Part shown: positions 14,114 through 22,371 of the stretch, piece after piece | Position numbering within the stretch: position 1 is the first letter of the stretch | How the letters are laid out: each line of letters begins with the position of its first letter | NCBI RefSeq assembly: GCF_003946555.1 | Contig: NZ_RHOO01000023.1 | Coordinates: forward strand, 1 to 42,101 | Origin: Companilactobacillus hulinensis | Lineage (GTDB): Bacteria; Bacillota; Bacilli; Lactobacillales; Lactobacillaceae | Direction: 5' to 3' | Length of the DNA: 42,101 nucleotides | The notes under the pieces: generated by a model | Seen by the model: only the letters and a program-made list of their open reading frames with translations | Told to the model about the DNA's origin: nothing | Databases searched by the model: none | Translations under genes and position numbers: made by a program

Positions 14114-16072
14114 TTATAAACTATATCGAAATTCCCAATCTAACGCTGACTTGTACTGACCGGCTGCTGCAGCATCTTCATGCATATGTAACAAGAGACC
14201 ATTATTCTCATCCCATCCAACAGAACTCAAGGTCTCATTTTCCTTAGAAGCCGCAATCAATTGACCGTTTTTTGAAAGATCAGAATATTTTCCATTTTCG
14301 TAGAACCTAAGGCAACCTGGTAATGTATCTCCAGACTCATTCACAAAGTCACTCTTTTGTGAAACATAGATTTCTACTTGTTTCTTCACGCGGCGACCAT
14401 CTTCAATATCAATAATATTGTTTGGCATATTAGTCTCAGTCGTTCTCGAAATCACTTGATCTTTGGCATAGGAATTGATAACACCAAAGTCGATATTACG
14501 GACCTTCTTATTTAATTCATTAGTCACATAATTCAAGGTCATAATACGCCCTTCATTACTATATAAATGATCTTCCTCACCAGAGAATACCATTGGTCGT
14601 GCAACCCTTGTTTCATTTTGAGAGACGTCATCTACTATCGTTGTTATCGTAATATCACGCGATTGCTTTGGCAAACAATCGATATTATCAATCATAATTG
14701 CTGAGGAATTACCATCATACTCTTCCACAAACTTGTACTGATCAGGTGTCAATTTCAAATCATCAACGAAAATTGATTTGATTTTATTTCGATGATGTAT
14801 TGGCAAGACATATCTGCCTCCCAACAATGCTCCCTCATCGCTAACGTTAACTATTTTATCTTTATAAACTAACTCATCACCATTAGTCACTTTATTTAAA
14901 ACTGTATCAATGTTGTTTTCATCAAAAGTCAGATTCGTAACTTCATTATTAAATTGAATATCAGGACTATCAACTGGTTCAACATGTAATTTTGCTTTAT
15001 TGGTTACATATTTCTGAGTTTCATTGCCATTCTTAATAGTTATTACCGCCCAGAACAAATCGCCATCATTTTTAACTTTTGGTTCATAAACATCTATAAA
15101 TGGCAGTTTCTTCTCATTAGTGTTAACTGGAATTTGCTTGGTTGTCCCAACCGGTTGCTTAAACCACTCAATTTTATAATCACTCTGATCTTTATTTGTT
15201 TCTTCTATCTTTCCTAAGCTACCCAACAAAGTAAAGTTTGCAACTATACCGGACTTAGTGTATTGATCTTCCAACCCACCACCGATTATCACACTAGTAG
15301 TTCCAACAGCCTTTGTTCCATCAACATTATTGATTGTAGCAGTTACCGTCACAATACCTGATTTTCCTTTTAAGTTGGCAGATAGTTCTCCAGATTCATT
15401 ATCTATTGTCGCCAAGTCGGGACGATCCACTGACCAAACCAAATCCTCAGTATAATCAACTGGATCAACTTCAGCTCTAATAAAGGTAGAATTAGGTACC
15501 AATTCACTCTCACCATTATATAGGTAATCATAATCATGATAGAGTCCAATACTTCTAGCATGGATATCATTTGAGATAACATGAACTGCTGATAATTCTG
15601 ACCAATATACTTGAGAACCACCGAGGAATCCGAAGATAGCTCGGATCCATTCAACTCTCCTTTGATAATAAGTAGTACCAACTCCTTGGGTAGTAACATG
15701 TAAATTCTTAGTCGCACCGCCATCTTTATTCTCAACTTCAGACCAAGTCTTACCTTCGTCAGTTGACTTGTACCAACGGTACTTTGCATTATACATACCC
15801 CAGCCAGACCTAACTGACTTAGAGGACAGAACTAATTTATGCCCTTCAGTTGTATAGATCTCCGGCATTGGTTGTTGCGTATAACCACCAGTTGTCCAAA
15901 TTCCTAAGAAACGCTTAGGTGGATCACTTGGTTTTTCCATCGGTGGAATATTCTCATGAGCTACTGCTGCATGCACTTCCAAATTTCTATTGATAATTCC
16001 CCCAGTAATTACGAATATAGCCATAATCACTAAGACAAATAATACTCTCCGCATGAAAGTTATATTCTCCAT
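14114..16072 (-). CDS. Secreted paralogue of the WxL-like surface protein
   Basis: A 652-residue protein with the same design as the product at 11754: signal peptide (RRVLFVLVIMAIFVITGG, cleavage near VHA-AV), FLGIWTTGGYTQQP, KYRWYKSTDEGKTW, a BIG2-like segment (LATIDNESGELSA, SGIVTVTATINN), IIGGGLEDQ, and a WxL-like tail with NIDFGVI, QVEIYVSQKSDF and finally QYKSALDWEFRYSL. The terminal motif reads WEF and the usual D-x-P is lost, so it is more degenerate than its paralogue. The start is uncertain: the ATG at 16054 has GGAG twelve bases upstream, while 16072 has only weak AAAG. A tandem duplication, followed by insertion or retention of hicB between the copies, is the simplest history (inference). 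Confidence 0.72.
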   Translation of the reverse strand: MENITFMRRVLFVLVIMAIFVITGGIINRNLEVHAAVAHENIPPMEKPSDPPKRFLGIWTTGGYTQQPMPEIYTTEGHKLVLSSKSVRSGWGMYNAKYRWYKSTDEGKTWSEVENKDGGATKNLHVTTQGVGTTYYQRRVEWIRAIFGFLGGSQVYWSELSAVHVISNDIHARSIGLYHDYDYLYNGESELVPNSTFIRAEVDPVDYTEDLVWSVDRPDLATIDNESGELSANLKGKSGIVTVTATINNVDGTKAVGTTSVIIGGGLEDQYTKSGIVANFTLLGSLGKIEETNKDQSDYKIEWFKQPVGTTKQIPVNTNEKKLPFIDVYEPKVKNDGDLFWAVITIKNGNETQKYVTNKAKLHVEPVDSPDIQFNNEVTNLTFDENNIDTVLNKVTNGDELVYKDKIVNVSDEGALLGGRYVLPIHHRNKIKSIFVDDLKLTPDQYKFVEEYDGNSSAIMIDNIDCLPKQSRDITITTIVDDVSQNETRVARPMVFSGEEDHLYSNEGRIMTLNYVTNELNKKVRNIDFGVINSYAKDQVISRTTETNMPNNIIDIEDGRRVKKQVEIYVSQKSDFVNESGDTLPGCLRFYENGKYSDLSKNGQLIAASKENETLSSVGWDENNGLLLHMHEDAAAAGQYKSALDWEFRYSL

Positions 16073-16120
16073 TCTTTATTTTTATTTAATCCGTACAATT
16101 ATTCTTTTAAAAATCCTTGT

Positions 16121-16159
16121 AAACAAAAAGTAGCACTCCTCATTTAAAGGAGTGCTACT
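16121..16159 (-). terminator. Terminator of the glycerophosphodiesterase gene
   Basis: A perfect 12-bp stem AGTAGCACTCCT / AGGAGTGCTACT with a seven-base loop, followed on the minus strand by TTTTTGTTT. Confidence 0.93.
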
Positions 16160-16182
16160 AGCTATTCACATGTTTAATTACT

Positions 16183-16929
16183 TTAATCTTTAATAAGAAA
16201 CTTCATACGGTCGGCAATGTTAGTAAAGATTCCATCAACACCCCAAGATAATAATTCTTGAGCCTTATTGATATCATCAACGGTCCAAACATTGACTTGA
16301 TAACCATAATCTTTCATTTTTTTAACCTTTGCTTCAGTTAATCCACGGCTGTCCGGGTGAACATATTTTGCATGGCATGCTTGCATATACAAGTTCCAAT
16401 CTTCACCCATACCGTAAGTATCAAAGAGCATAGCATAATCTAAGCTCGGACGCAACTCATGCATCTTCTGCAACATAATCGGATTGAAACTAGAGATGAT
16501 CAACTGAACATCTGGATCCAATCTATCAACTGCTTCAGCAAATTGAGCTACCAAACTATCAGCTAGATGATTGGCATTGTCCCCAACAACACCTTTCAAT
16601 TCGACATTAGCATTCAATTTATGAATATTAAGGAAGTCAATCAATTGATCCAACGTTGGAATACGTTCACCACGAAACTTCTCAGCAAACCATGAACCAG
16701 CATCAGCTTGTTCAACCAGTGAACTATCCAAAGTTTCAATTGATCCATTCTCATTAGTAGTTCTATCTAACTTATCATCATGGATAACGAAGACTCTTTC
16801 ATCCTTTGTAATACTCAAGTCTGTTTCGATCCAATCAAGTCCACAGTCAATAACTGTGTTGAAACCAGCCATAGTATTTTCAGGTGCTAAGGTTGGTATT
16901 CCTCTATGAGCAAGTATTTTTTTTGACAT
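16183..16929 (-). CDS. glpQ: Glycerophosphodiester phosphodiesterase
   Basis: A 248-residue cytoplasmic GDPD-family TIM barrel that hydrolyses glycerophosphodiesters to glycerol-3-phosphate and an alcohol. Catalytic and metal-binding residues are all visible: HRG near residue 8, APENTMAGF, the ETD of WIETDLSITKD, and the second His in VIHDDKLDRTTN. Later strands give ELKG, LIISSFN, VNVWTVDD and GVDGIFTN, the typical last barrel strands. No signal peptide is present, so it resembles UgpQ-type enzymes that act on imported or recycled lipid and teichoic-acid products. The start at 16929 has GGAGG eleven bases upstream; the longer TTG-initiated frame runs through that site. It is transcribed alone. 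Confidence 0.93.
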   Translation of the reverse strand: MSKKILAHRGIPTLAPENTMAGFNTVIDCGLDWIETDLSITKDERVFVIHDDKLDRTTNENGSIETLDSSLVEQADAGSWFAEKFRGERIPTLDQLIDFLNIHKLNANVELKGVVGDNANHLADSLVAQFAEAVDRLDPDVQLIISSFNPIMLQKMHELRPSLDYAMLFDTYGMGEDWNLYMQACHAKYVHPDSRGLTEAKVKKMKDYGYQVNVWTVDDINKAQELLSWGVDGIFTNIADRMKFLIKD

Positions 16930-16973
16930 TATATACAAATCCTCCAAGGATATTATAGAACTACTTTCTGTTT

Positions 16974-17156
16974 TCGCCTACGGTCAAAAGTAGTAACCCT
17001 GTTGCGGGACCGTCTTCAGCCACAGTGCGGTCTGAAGACTCGATTTTGGACTCTGCATGAACCGCAGATTTCAAAAGTCGTCCTGTGCTGTACGAATGGA
17101 AAACCACCATTCTACAGCACTATCGCAACTGGATTACTACTTTTGACCTCCGGCTA
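16974..17156 (-). repeat. Structured intergenic element, copy 3 (R3)
   Basis: Minus-strand copy. A 15-bp perfect closing stem (16982-16996 with 17134-17148) is extended by CC/GG past a bulged A. The base is GCC/GGC with a 3x3 loop GGA/GTA. The upper stem is GTTGCG/CGCAAC where other copies have GCCGTG/CACGGC, a fully compensated change. P2 is long, the inner stem is GGAC/GTCC, P3 uses ACTTTTGAAATCTGC, and P4 is TCTTCAG / CTGAAGA. It lies upstream of the glycerophosphodiesterase gene. Confidence 0.85.
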
Positions 17157-17227
17157 GTTTGCTACTTCTTTCCAGGTTACTTCCTATTATTATGCAGAAA
17201 ACAAAAATAAGAAGTAAGTAGAAAACC
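17157..17227. other. Spacer between head-to-head elements R3 and R4
   Basis: Contains an inverted repeat pairing 11 of 12 positions, TTACTTCCTATT at 17177-17188 with AATAAGAAGTAA at 17206-17217. As at the R1/R2 locus, the space between the facing elements is itself a hairpin. No gene. Confidence 0.5.
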
Positions 17228-17406
17228 AGCTGAAGGCTACAAAATATTTTATCAGCCGTGAGAATGCCGTTTGAACGGCGGTTTACCGTTCATTACGGCA
17301 TGGGACGAGCTTTAAGATTTGCAAAGCAAAGCTTAAAGTCGAGGTTCGAGACCAAAGGCTCGGACCGGTCCCCACGGCAGATGAAATATTTCGTAACCGG
17401 AAGCGG
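17228..17406 (+). repeat. Structured intergenic element, copy 4 (R4)
   Basis: Plus-strand copy. The 19-position closing stem (17235-17253 with 17380-17398) has two mismatches. The base is GCT/AGC with purine loop GAA/GGA, and the upper stem GCCGTG/CACGGC follows an A.A mismatch. P2 is extended (ATGCCGT / ACGGCAT with an inner AACGG / CCGTT). GGGAC pairs with GTCCC, P3 is CTTTAAG / CTTAAAG, and P4 contains TTCGAGACC. It is followed by the nagA terminator. Confidence 0.82.
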
Positions 17407-17430
17407 CAATAGAAACATAACAATAAGGCA

Positions 17431-17465
17431 TAAAAAATCCTTCAATAACTGAATTGAAGGATTTT
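17431..17465 (-). terminator. Terminator of nagA
   Basis: A perfect 13-bp stem AAAATCCTTCAAT / ATTGAAGGATTTT with a six-base loop and a minus-strand T-run. Confidence 0.93.
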
Positions 17466-17476
17466 AGATTTCAAAA

Positions 17477-18637
17477 CTATGCTTGGTAACGTGATTCACC
17501 ATCAAGGTATGTTTCTGCAAGACTCATATCATTGTTTAAAACGATAAAGTCAGCATCACGTCCTGGTAAGATGGCACCACATGCATCATCAATGTGACAA
17601 CTCTTAGCAGGTACGTGGCTACCCATTGTAACAGCTTCTTCGTCTGTAGCAATGTTCCAGTCAACAACATTCTTAATAGCATCCTTAAGTAATAAGATAC
17701 TACCAGCCAAACTGTGTGGTTCTTGTTGTAATCTAACTTGACCATCACCAACGGTAACAGGGAATTCACCCAATACGTAGTCACCATCTGGCATTAGTCC
17801 AGCACTCATACAATCAGTAATAAGAGCAACGTGTTCTGGAGTCTTCTTGTCAACCAATGTACGTGCAGCATATGGGTTAACGTGGTGTCCATCACAGATC
17901 AACTCATCATCAACATAGTTCATTGACATTGCGGCACCAACCATACCAGGGGCACGGTGATTCAAGCCACTCATACCATTATATGTATGTGTGAAACTTG
18001 TAGCACCGGCTTCAACACAGGCCTTAGCTTGTTCAAATGTTGCATCACTGTGACCTAGGGCAACAGTAACACCAGTTTGGGCAACAGCCTTTGTGAATTC
18101 AACTGAACCTTTACGTTCTGGGGCAATTGAGATCTTCTTGATCATACCCTTAGCTGATTTTTGCCATTCTGTGAATTCTTCAATACTTGGATCTCTGAAG
18201 TACTTAGGATTTTGAGCACCCTTGTGCTTTTCAGTGTAGAAAGGACCTTCAAAGTGAATACCTTGAATCTTAGCACCAGTACTCTTACCTTGATTGTCAC
18301 CAATTGTCTTACAAATCTCGTCTAATTGTTCGTGTGAAGCTGTAAGTGTTGTTGGAAGCCATGAAGTAACTCCGGCCTTTAACAAACCTTCTGACATCTC
18401 GTTGAACTCTTTCCAGCTGTTGTTCATAACATCGTCTCCAACAAGACCATGGATATGAGTGTCAACTAGTCCAGGAGCGATAAACTTATCAGAATAATCA
18501 ACGATCTTGCCTTCTGGCTTGCCGTCTTCTTCTGTAAAGTAATCTCCGAACTTACCTTCATCAGTAACTTCTAGATAACCACCATTTTCAGTAGTGTTTT
18601 GTAAAAAGAACTTCTTAGCATGAATGTAATATGTCAT
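17477..18637 (-). CDS. nagA: N-acetylglucosamine/galactosamine-6-phosphate deacetylase
   Basis: A 386-residue amidohydrolase that removes acetate from GlcNAc-6-P or GalNAc-6-P in the cytoplasm. Motifs in order: the metal-binding entry APGLVDTHIHG, GVTSWLPTTLT, IHFEGPFYTEKHKGAQNP, VALGHSDATFEQA, FTHTYNGMSGLNHRAPG, and the catalytic LITDCMSA. The C-terminal beta-sandwich ends LPGRDADFIVLN. The start at 18637 follows GGAGG by seven bases. It has its own promoter with a dyad matching the gntR operators and its own terminator, so it is a separate transcript next to the agaS operon. With AgaS and the PTS beside it, GalNAc-6-P is a likely substrate here (inference). Confidence 0.95.
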   Translation of the reverse strand: MTYYIHAKKFFLQNTTENGGYLEVTDEGKFGDYFTEEDGKPEGKIVDYSDKFIAPGLVDTHIHGLVGDDVMNNSWKEFNEMSEGLLKAGVTSWLPTTLTASHEQLDEICKTIGDNQGKSTGAKIQGIHFEGPFYTEKHKGAQNPKYFRDPSIEEFTEWQKSAKGMIKKISIAPERKGSVEFTKAVAQTGVTVALGHSDATFEQAKACVEAGATSFTHTYNGMSGLNHRAPGMVGAAMSMNYVDDELICDGHHVNPYAARTLVDKKTPEHVALITDCMSAGLMPDGDYVLGEFPVTVGDGQVRLQQEPHSLAGSILLLKDAIKNVVDWNIATDEEAVTMGSHVPAKSCHIDDACGAILPGRDADFIVLNNDMSLAETYLDGESRYQA

Positions 18638-18649
18638 TTTCAATCCTCC

Positions 18650-18691
18650 AAATTATAGTTCCATTATAACAATAAATCATGGTCTATACCA
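18650..18691 (-). promoter_or_regulatory. nagA promoter with GntR-type operator
   Basis: On the minus strand a perfect TATAAT preceded by TGT (extended -10) lies about 25 bases before the start codon. A dyad TGGTCTATACCA at 18680-18691 covers the -35 region. It has the same TGGT-N4-ACCA form as the sites in front of both gntR genes. Confidence 0.65.
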
Positions 18692-18711
18692 CCGTAAAAT
18701 AACTTTTACTA

Positions 18712-18745
18712 ACAAAAACATCTTCTCTCAATTCGAGAGAAGATG
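18712..18745 (-). terminator. Terminator of the agaS operon
   Basis: A perfect 11-bp stem CATCTTCTCTC / GAGAGAAGATG with a short loop, followed on the minus strand by TTTTTGTT. Confidence 0.92.
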
Positions 18746-18758
18746 CAATGTGTGTTAA

Positions 18759-19928
18759 TTATTCATAATCATGAATAGTTACACCTTTAACGACACGGTT
18801 AACAGTTCCAGTTGCGGAAGGTGTATCAGGTGTATTGCCTACCTTGATCGAGCTTAGTAGTGCAAATGTCTGAGCAAACATAACGTCTGGCAATGCTTGA
18901 TATAATTCTGGAAGATCAGGAATTCCTGATGCAATTAAGAAGTTATCGCCCGAGAAGTTATTGTCTGCTGAAGTACCAACACCAACAACCTTCTTGCAGA
19001 TCTCATCCCCTTTAACTTCTTCCAAAATATCAACATCATATTGACGTGTATATTTGTCATTGCTTAAGAAGTCAAAGACGATCGTCTTATCATTAACGTA
19101 AGACTTAGGACCATGACGGAATCCCATTGAAGAATCAAAGATAGTTGTTAGTTGTCCCGCTGTCAGTTCAAGCACCTTCAATTGTGCCTCACGTGTAAGT
19201 CCTGATAATGAACCACTACCGAGATAAGCAATACGGTCGTAATCAAGATCAACGATAGCTTGAATCTCACTTTCACGGTTAACTACCTCTTGACCCATCT
19301 TAATGATGGCGTTGATCCATGAGCTCTTGTCTTCTTTACTTGTGTCAAAAATCAAAGCAGCTGTCAAAGTCATGCAGCTGAAACTTCCTGTCATTGCGAA
19401 GCCCTTGTCATTTGAGCCGGCTGGTTGAAGTAACAAAAGATTGCCATCTTCGTTCTCAGCTTTCTTAGCCAAGTGACCATCTGGTGCACAAGTAATTGTG
19501 ATTTGGTAAAGATTCTTAACTAACTTCTCAGCTAATTCAACTGTCGCAACACTCTCCGGAGAGTTACCACTTCTAGCAAATGAAACCAAGATAGTAGGAT
19601 CTTCACTTCTAAGATTATCGAATGGATCTGAAACAATATCTGTTGTTGGAATACTTTCAAAATCAAAATGAGAAGTATCGCCGACTTTATTTAGATATGG
19701 TCTTAATGTATCTCCCACATAAGCTGATGTGCCTGCACCTGTGAAGATTACACGAATTTTCTTATCAGGGAAGTTAGAAATTATTTCGTCTAAAAAGTTT
19801 TGGACTTTATCTTGATTACTTATGAAGTTCTCATAAGCCTCTTTCCACAAATCAGGTTGTTGTTGGATTTCACGGGTTGTAATTTGAGCACCCATCTTTT
19901 CTAATTCTGTATCAGTTTTACTAAACAA
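18759..19928 (-). CDS. agaS: Galactosamine-6-phosphate isomerising deaminase (SIS domain, AgaS)
   Basis: A 389-residue double-SIS-domain protein of the AgaS family, which in lactobacilli and E. coli converts galactosamine-6-phosphate to tagatose-6-phosphate and ammonia. The first SIS domain starts IRVIFTGAGTSAYVG and contains LVSFARSGNSPES. The second has RIAYLGSGSLSGLTREAQLKVLELTAG followed by SMGFRHGPKS, the sugar-phosphate site typical of AgaS and GlmS-like isomerases. It begins with TTG at 19928, preceded at twelve bases by GAAGGG; no in-frame ATG is better placed. It is the last gene of the PTS operon, 27 bp after the hydrolase-like gene, and is followed by a terminator. Confidence 0.92.
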   Translation of the reverse strand: MFSKTDTELEKMGAQITTREIQQQPDLWKEAYENFISNQDKVQNFLDEIISNFPDKKIRVIFTGAGTSAYVGDTLRPYLNKVGDTSHFDFESIPTTDIVSDPFDNLRSEDPTILVSFARSGNSPESVATVELAEKLVKNLYQITITCAPDGHLAKKAENEDGNLLLLQPAGSNDKGFAMTGSFSCMTLTAALIFDTSKEDKSSWINAIIKMGQEVVNRESEIQAIVDLDYDRIAYLGSGSLSGLTREAQLKVLELTAGQLTTIFDSSMGFRHGPKSYVNDKTIVFDFLSNDKYTRQYDVDILEEVKGDEICKKVVGVGTSADNNFSGDNFLIASGIPDLPELYQALPDVMFAQTFALLSSIKVGNTPDTPSATGTVNRVVKGVTIHDYE

Positions 19929-19955
19929 TGGTATCGGTTCCCTTCTCTAATTGAT

Positions 19956-21956
19956 TTATTCCAAACACTCTACATGCACCACGGCTAATCCTGGAACTTG
20001 GAAATCAGCGTGATAAATATTCTTTTCTTTTGTTACATCAATGATTTGATTCTTAACCTCAGCGCCATCACGATATGTGATCGACAACTTGCTTACTGGT
20101 TTGTTCAATTTGAAGCTGATGCCGTCTGTTTCATCCATAGACCAATTGCTGATGATAATCTTCCGGTCACAGAAAATACCTTTACAGTTATACATGTCTA
20201 CTAAGTGTGAAACATCTAAACAACGCTTCAAATCTTTCTCACGGAAGTCGATATATTCGCCTTCCCAACCATACTTCTCATGCTCGGTTACAGGCATGAT
20301 GTAGAACTTGTCGTTGGCAACTGTCGCTGGTCCGACCTTTTCACCATAACGATTATAAGCATTCGACTCTGTTGGCATATCTGACAAGTAATGAACTTTT
20401 ACATATGCTCCTATGTGTGTTTGAAGGGTGATTCTCGAGTCTGTAACACCTGAAAGTGACAGGTTGTCGAATTGCTCATAAACTTGTTTACCGGTTCTAG
20501 GTTGGATAACTTCGATCGAGTCAGCATTGATCAAGTTCAATAGGTGTCTATTGTTCAAGATTATCAATGCATCCCCATCAAGTAATACGAAGTTATTGCG
20601 AATCATTTCAGTGATTTGTTCGTTTGACAAAGTATTCAAGAAGTTACCAGTCAAGGCAACTGTCTCATTCACAAATTTTTGATCAGTATAATCAACTGGT
20701 TTTGTTGCAAAGCCGAAGATTGCTAACAACTCCATCCATTGAGTTTGAGATGCCATTATTCCATGAAGTGTTCCGTCGCCAATCTTGTATTTGGCGACTT
20801 TTTGCGTCATTGGAATGATAATTCCATCTCGCTCTTCAATCGAGATCCCATTTTGATACATATAATCTGCGAACCTCTTGCTTTGATCAAGCAATTCATC
20901 GTACTTATAAGTCTTGTCGATCCCTACGCCCATCATACTGAACAAGTTCATCAACAGACCATCAGCTCTAACTGAACTGCTTGTTTCTAGTTGAAACTGT
21001 GTGAAACGATTTGATTTGGCATACTGAGAATACATATAGTTTTCCAATTCCGGATAAACTTTGTGTTTATCTCCAATCAGAGTTCTTGTGGCAACAGTGT
21101 ACTTCTCAAAGTCTCTTGCGTATTGAAGCGTGCTTGCTTCATTGTAAGCTGGCAAATGCGGTCTCGAAACGGCAGGGGTGTTGTCACCGCTCAATACTTC
21201 AAGTAACTTATGCCAATCTCTATTCTCTAGTGCATGAATTGCTGGCCACGAACTCATCAATCCCATTGAAGTCTCAGGCGAAACTGCATGTACTTTTGTC
21301 TCAATCATATGTGCTGCCTGCAAAATTTCATCACGTGCAACTTCTAAGTAGGCATCACGATACTTGTTCTCTCCGCCAGTAAACATTGCTTTGACGAATT
21401 CCTCACGAGATAGATCACTACCGGCAATATCATTGTATTTCTTAATGTGATCTTCGCAGAAACATCCGAGTTCGAATGGAGCATTCTTATAATGTCTGAA
21501 ATCATCTTCAAGCCACAATTCGTGTGGTTTGATACTTGCATAAACAGCATAGATATCGCTGATATATTCCATCCAACCAATGTATCCAGGACAAGCCATC
21601 GATGTACTCTTAACACCTTCATAGCTGACCATTGGTTTGATATCTAGCTCCGGTCTAATTCCTAAGCCACGATCGGAATGGTTCATAGTTGTCCACGGAT
21701 TCAAACTGATGGTAATGCCCATTTCTTTGAGGGGTTGAGCGATCTCATCGATTTCCGTAACTAACTCTTTTGCCTTTCCAAGGGTAATATGTGAATCTGA
21801 CAATTCCTCTTGATTGATGAAAAAGACTACGTCGGTCGTATGCGATTTCTTAATGAAATCAATTAAGTCTCGCTTCTTTTCATCAGTATATATACTTTTG
21901 TCTATGGCTAATCTTAACGTGTAACGATATTGACTATTCTTCTTCATCGTCATCAT
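19956..21956 (-). CDS. Large cytoplasmic glycoside-hydrolase-like protein, family not recognised
   Basis: A 666-residue soluble protein with no signal peptide. Residues 1-350 look like a TIM barrel (ISLNPWTTMNHSDRG, PHELWLEDDFRHYK, FELGCFCEDHIKKY, MGLMSSWPAIHAL, YPELENYMYSQYAK), with acidic residues at the strand ends as in glycosidases. A middle alpha/beta region (LLDGDALIILNNRHLLNL) and a C-terminal beta-sandwich (IIISNWSMDETDGISFKLN) follow, an order seen in multi-domain glycosidases. It lies between the PTS genes and agaS, the place that a phospho-beta-galactosidase (GnbG, GH35) takes in the L. casei gnb cluster, but GH35 motifs are not visible. It may cleave a phosphorylated GalNAc/GlcNAc-containing disaccharide. 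Three ATGs (21956, 21953, 21947) are possible starts inside the IIA tail, without a clear ribosome binding site. Confidence 0.6.
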   Translation of the reverse strand: MMTMKKNSQYRYTLRLAIDKSIYTDEKKRDLIDFIKKSHTTDVVFFINQEELSDSHITLGKAKELVTEIDEIAQPLKEMGITISLNPWTTMNHSDRGLGIRPELDIKPMVSYEGVKSTSMACPGYIGWMEYISDIYAVYASIKPHELWLEDDFRHYKNAPFELGCFCEDHIKKYNDIAGSDLSREEFVKAMFTGGENKYRDAYLEVARDEILQAAHMIETKVHAVSPETSMGLMSSWPAIHALENRDWHKLLEVLSGDNTPAVSRPHLPAYNEASTLQYARDFEKYTVATRTLIGDKHKVYPELENYMYSQYAKSNRFTQFQLETSSSVRADGLLMNLFSMMGVGIDKTYKYDELLDQSKRFADYMYQNGISIEERDGIIIPMTQKVAKYKIGDGTLHGIMASQTQWMELLAIFGFATKPVDYTDQKFVNETVALTGNFLNTLSNEQITEMIRNNFVLLDGDALIILNNRHLLNLINADSIEVIQPRTGKQVYEQFDNLSLSGVTDSRITLQTHIGAYVKVHYLSDMPTESNAYNRYGEKVGPATVANDKFYIMPVTEHEKYGWEGEYIDFREKDLKRCLDVSHLVDMYNCKGIFCDRKIIISNWSMDETDGISFKLNKPVSKLSITYRDGAEVKNQIIDVTKEKNIYHADFQVPGLAVVHVECLE

Positions 21957-22356
21957 CTGAATCTTGGCTTAAGAAAGCATTAACATCAACGATGCCGTCC
22001 TTAGCCTCCTTCATCAAAGCTTCGATATCGAGATCTTTTGAAACAAACATTTGATTAGCATAATTAATTACCATTGGAAGATTCAAGCCTGAGACCACAT
22101 GCATTTCTGGGAATTCTTGAGTCAAATTGACTACGACGTTACCGGGTGTTCCGCCTAATAAATCAACGATTACATAGACAGGTTCTGTACCATAATATTT
22201 TTTAATTTCTGCTTCTACTTTTGCTTTTAATGTATCTGGACCATCAGACTTTTGAAGACCAAATGCAGATGTGTTAGGTAATTCTCCGATGATTAATTCT
22301 GCTGATTTCTTTGTTTCAATAGCCATATTGCCATGACTGATTAAGATTAATGCCAT
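21934..22356 (-). CDS. PTS mannose-family IIA component
   Basis: A 140-residue EIIA-Man domain that takes phosphate from HPr at the His of LILISHGNMA (His8) and passes it to IIB. VYVIVDLLGGTPGNVVVNL is the conserved active-site wall, and GLNLPMVINYANQM the helix that follows. The last nine residues, DSDDDDEEE, form an acidic tail not needed by the fold. AGGAGG lies eleven bases upstream of the ATG. The gene overlaps the next by 23 bp, and the start codons of the hydrolase-like gene lie inside the codons of the tail, which suggests coupled translation. Confidence 0.94.
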   Translation of the reverse strand: MALILISHGNMAIETKKSAELIIGELPNTSAFGLQKSDGPDTLKAKVEAEIKKYYGTEPVYVIVDLLGGTPGNVVVNLTQEFPEMHVVSGLNLPMVINYANQMFVSKDLDIEALMKEAKDGIVDVNAFLSQDSDDDDEEE

Positions 22357-22371
22357 AATTTTAATATCCTC

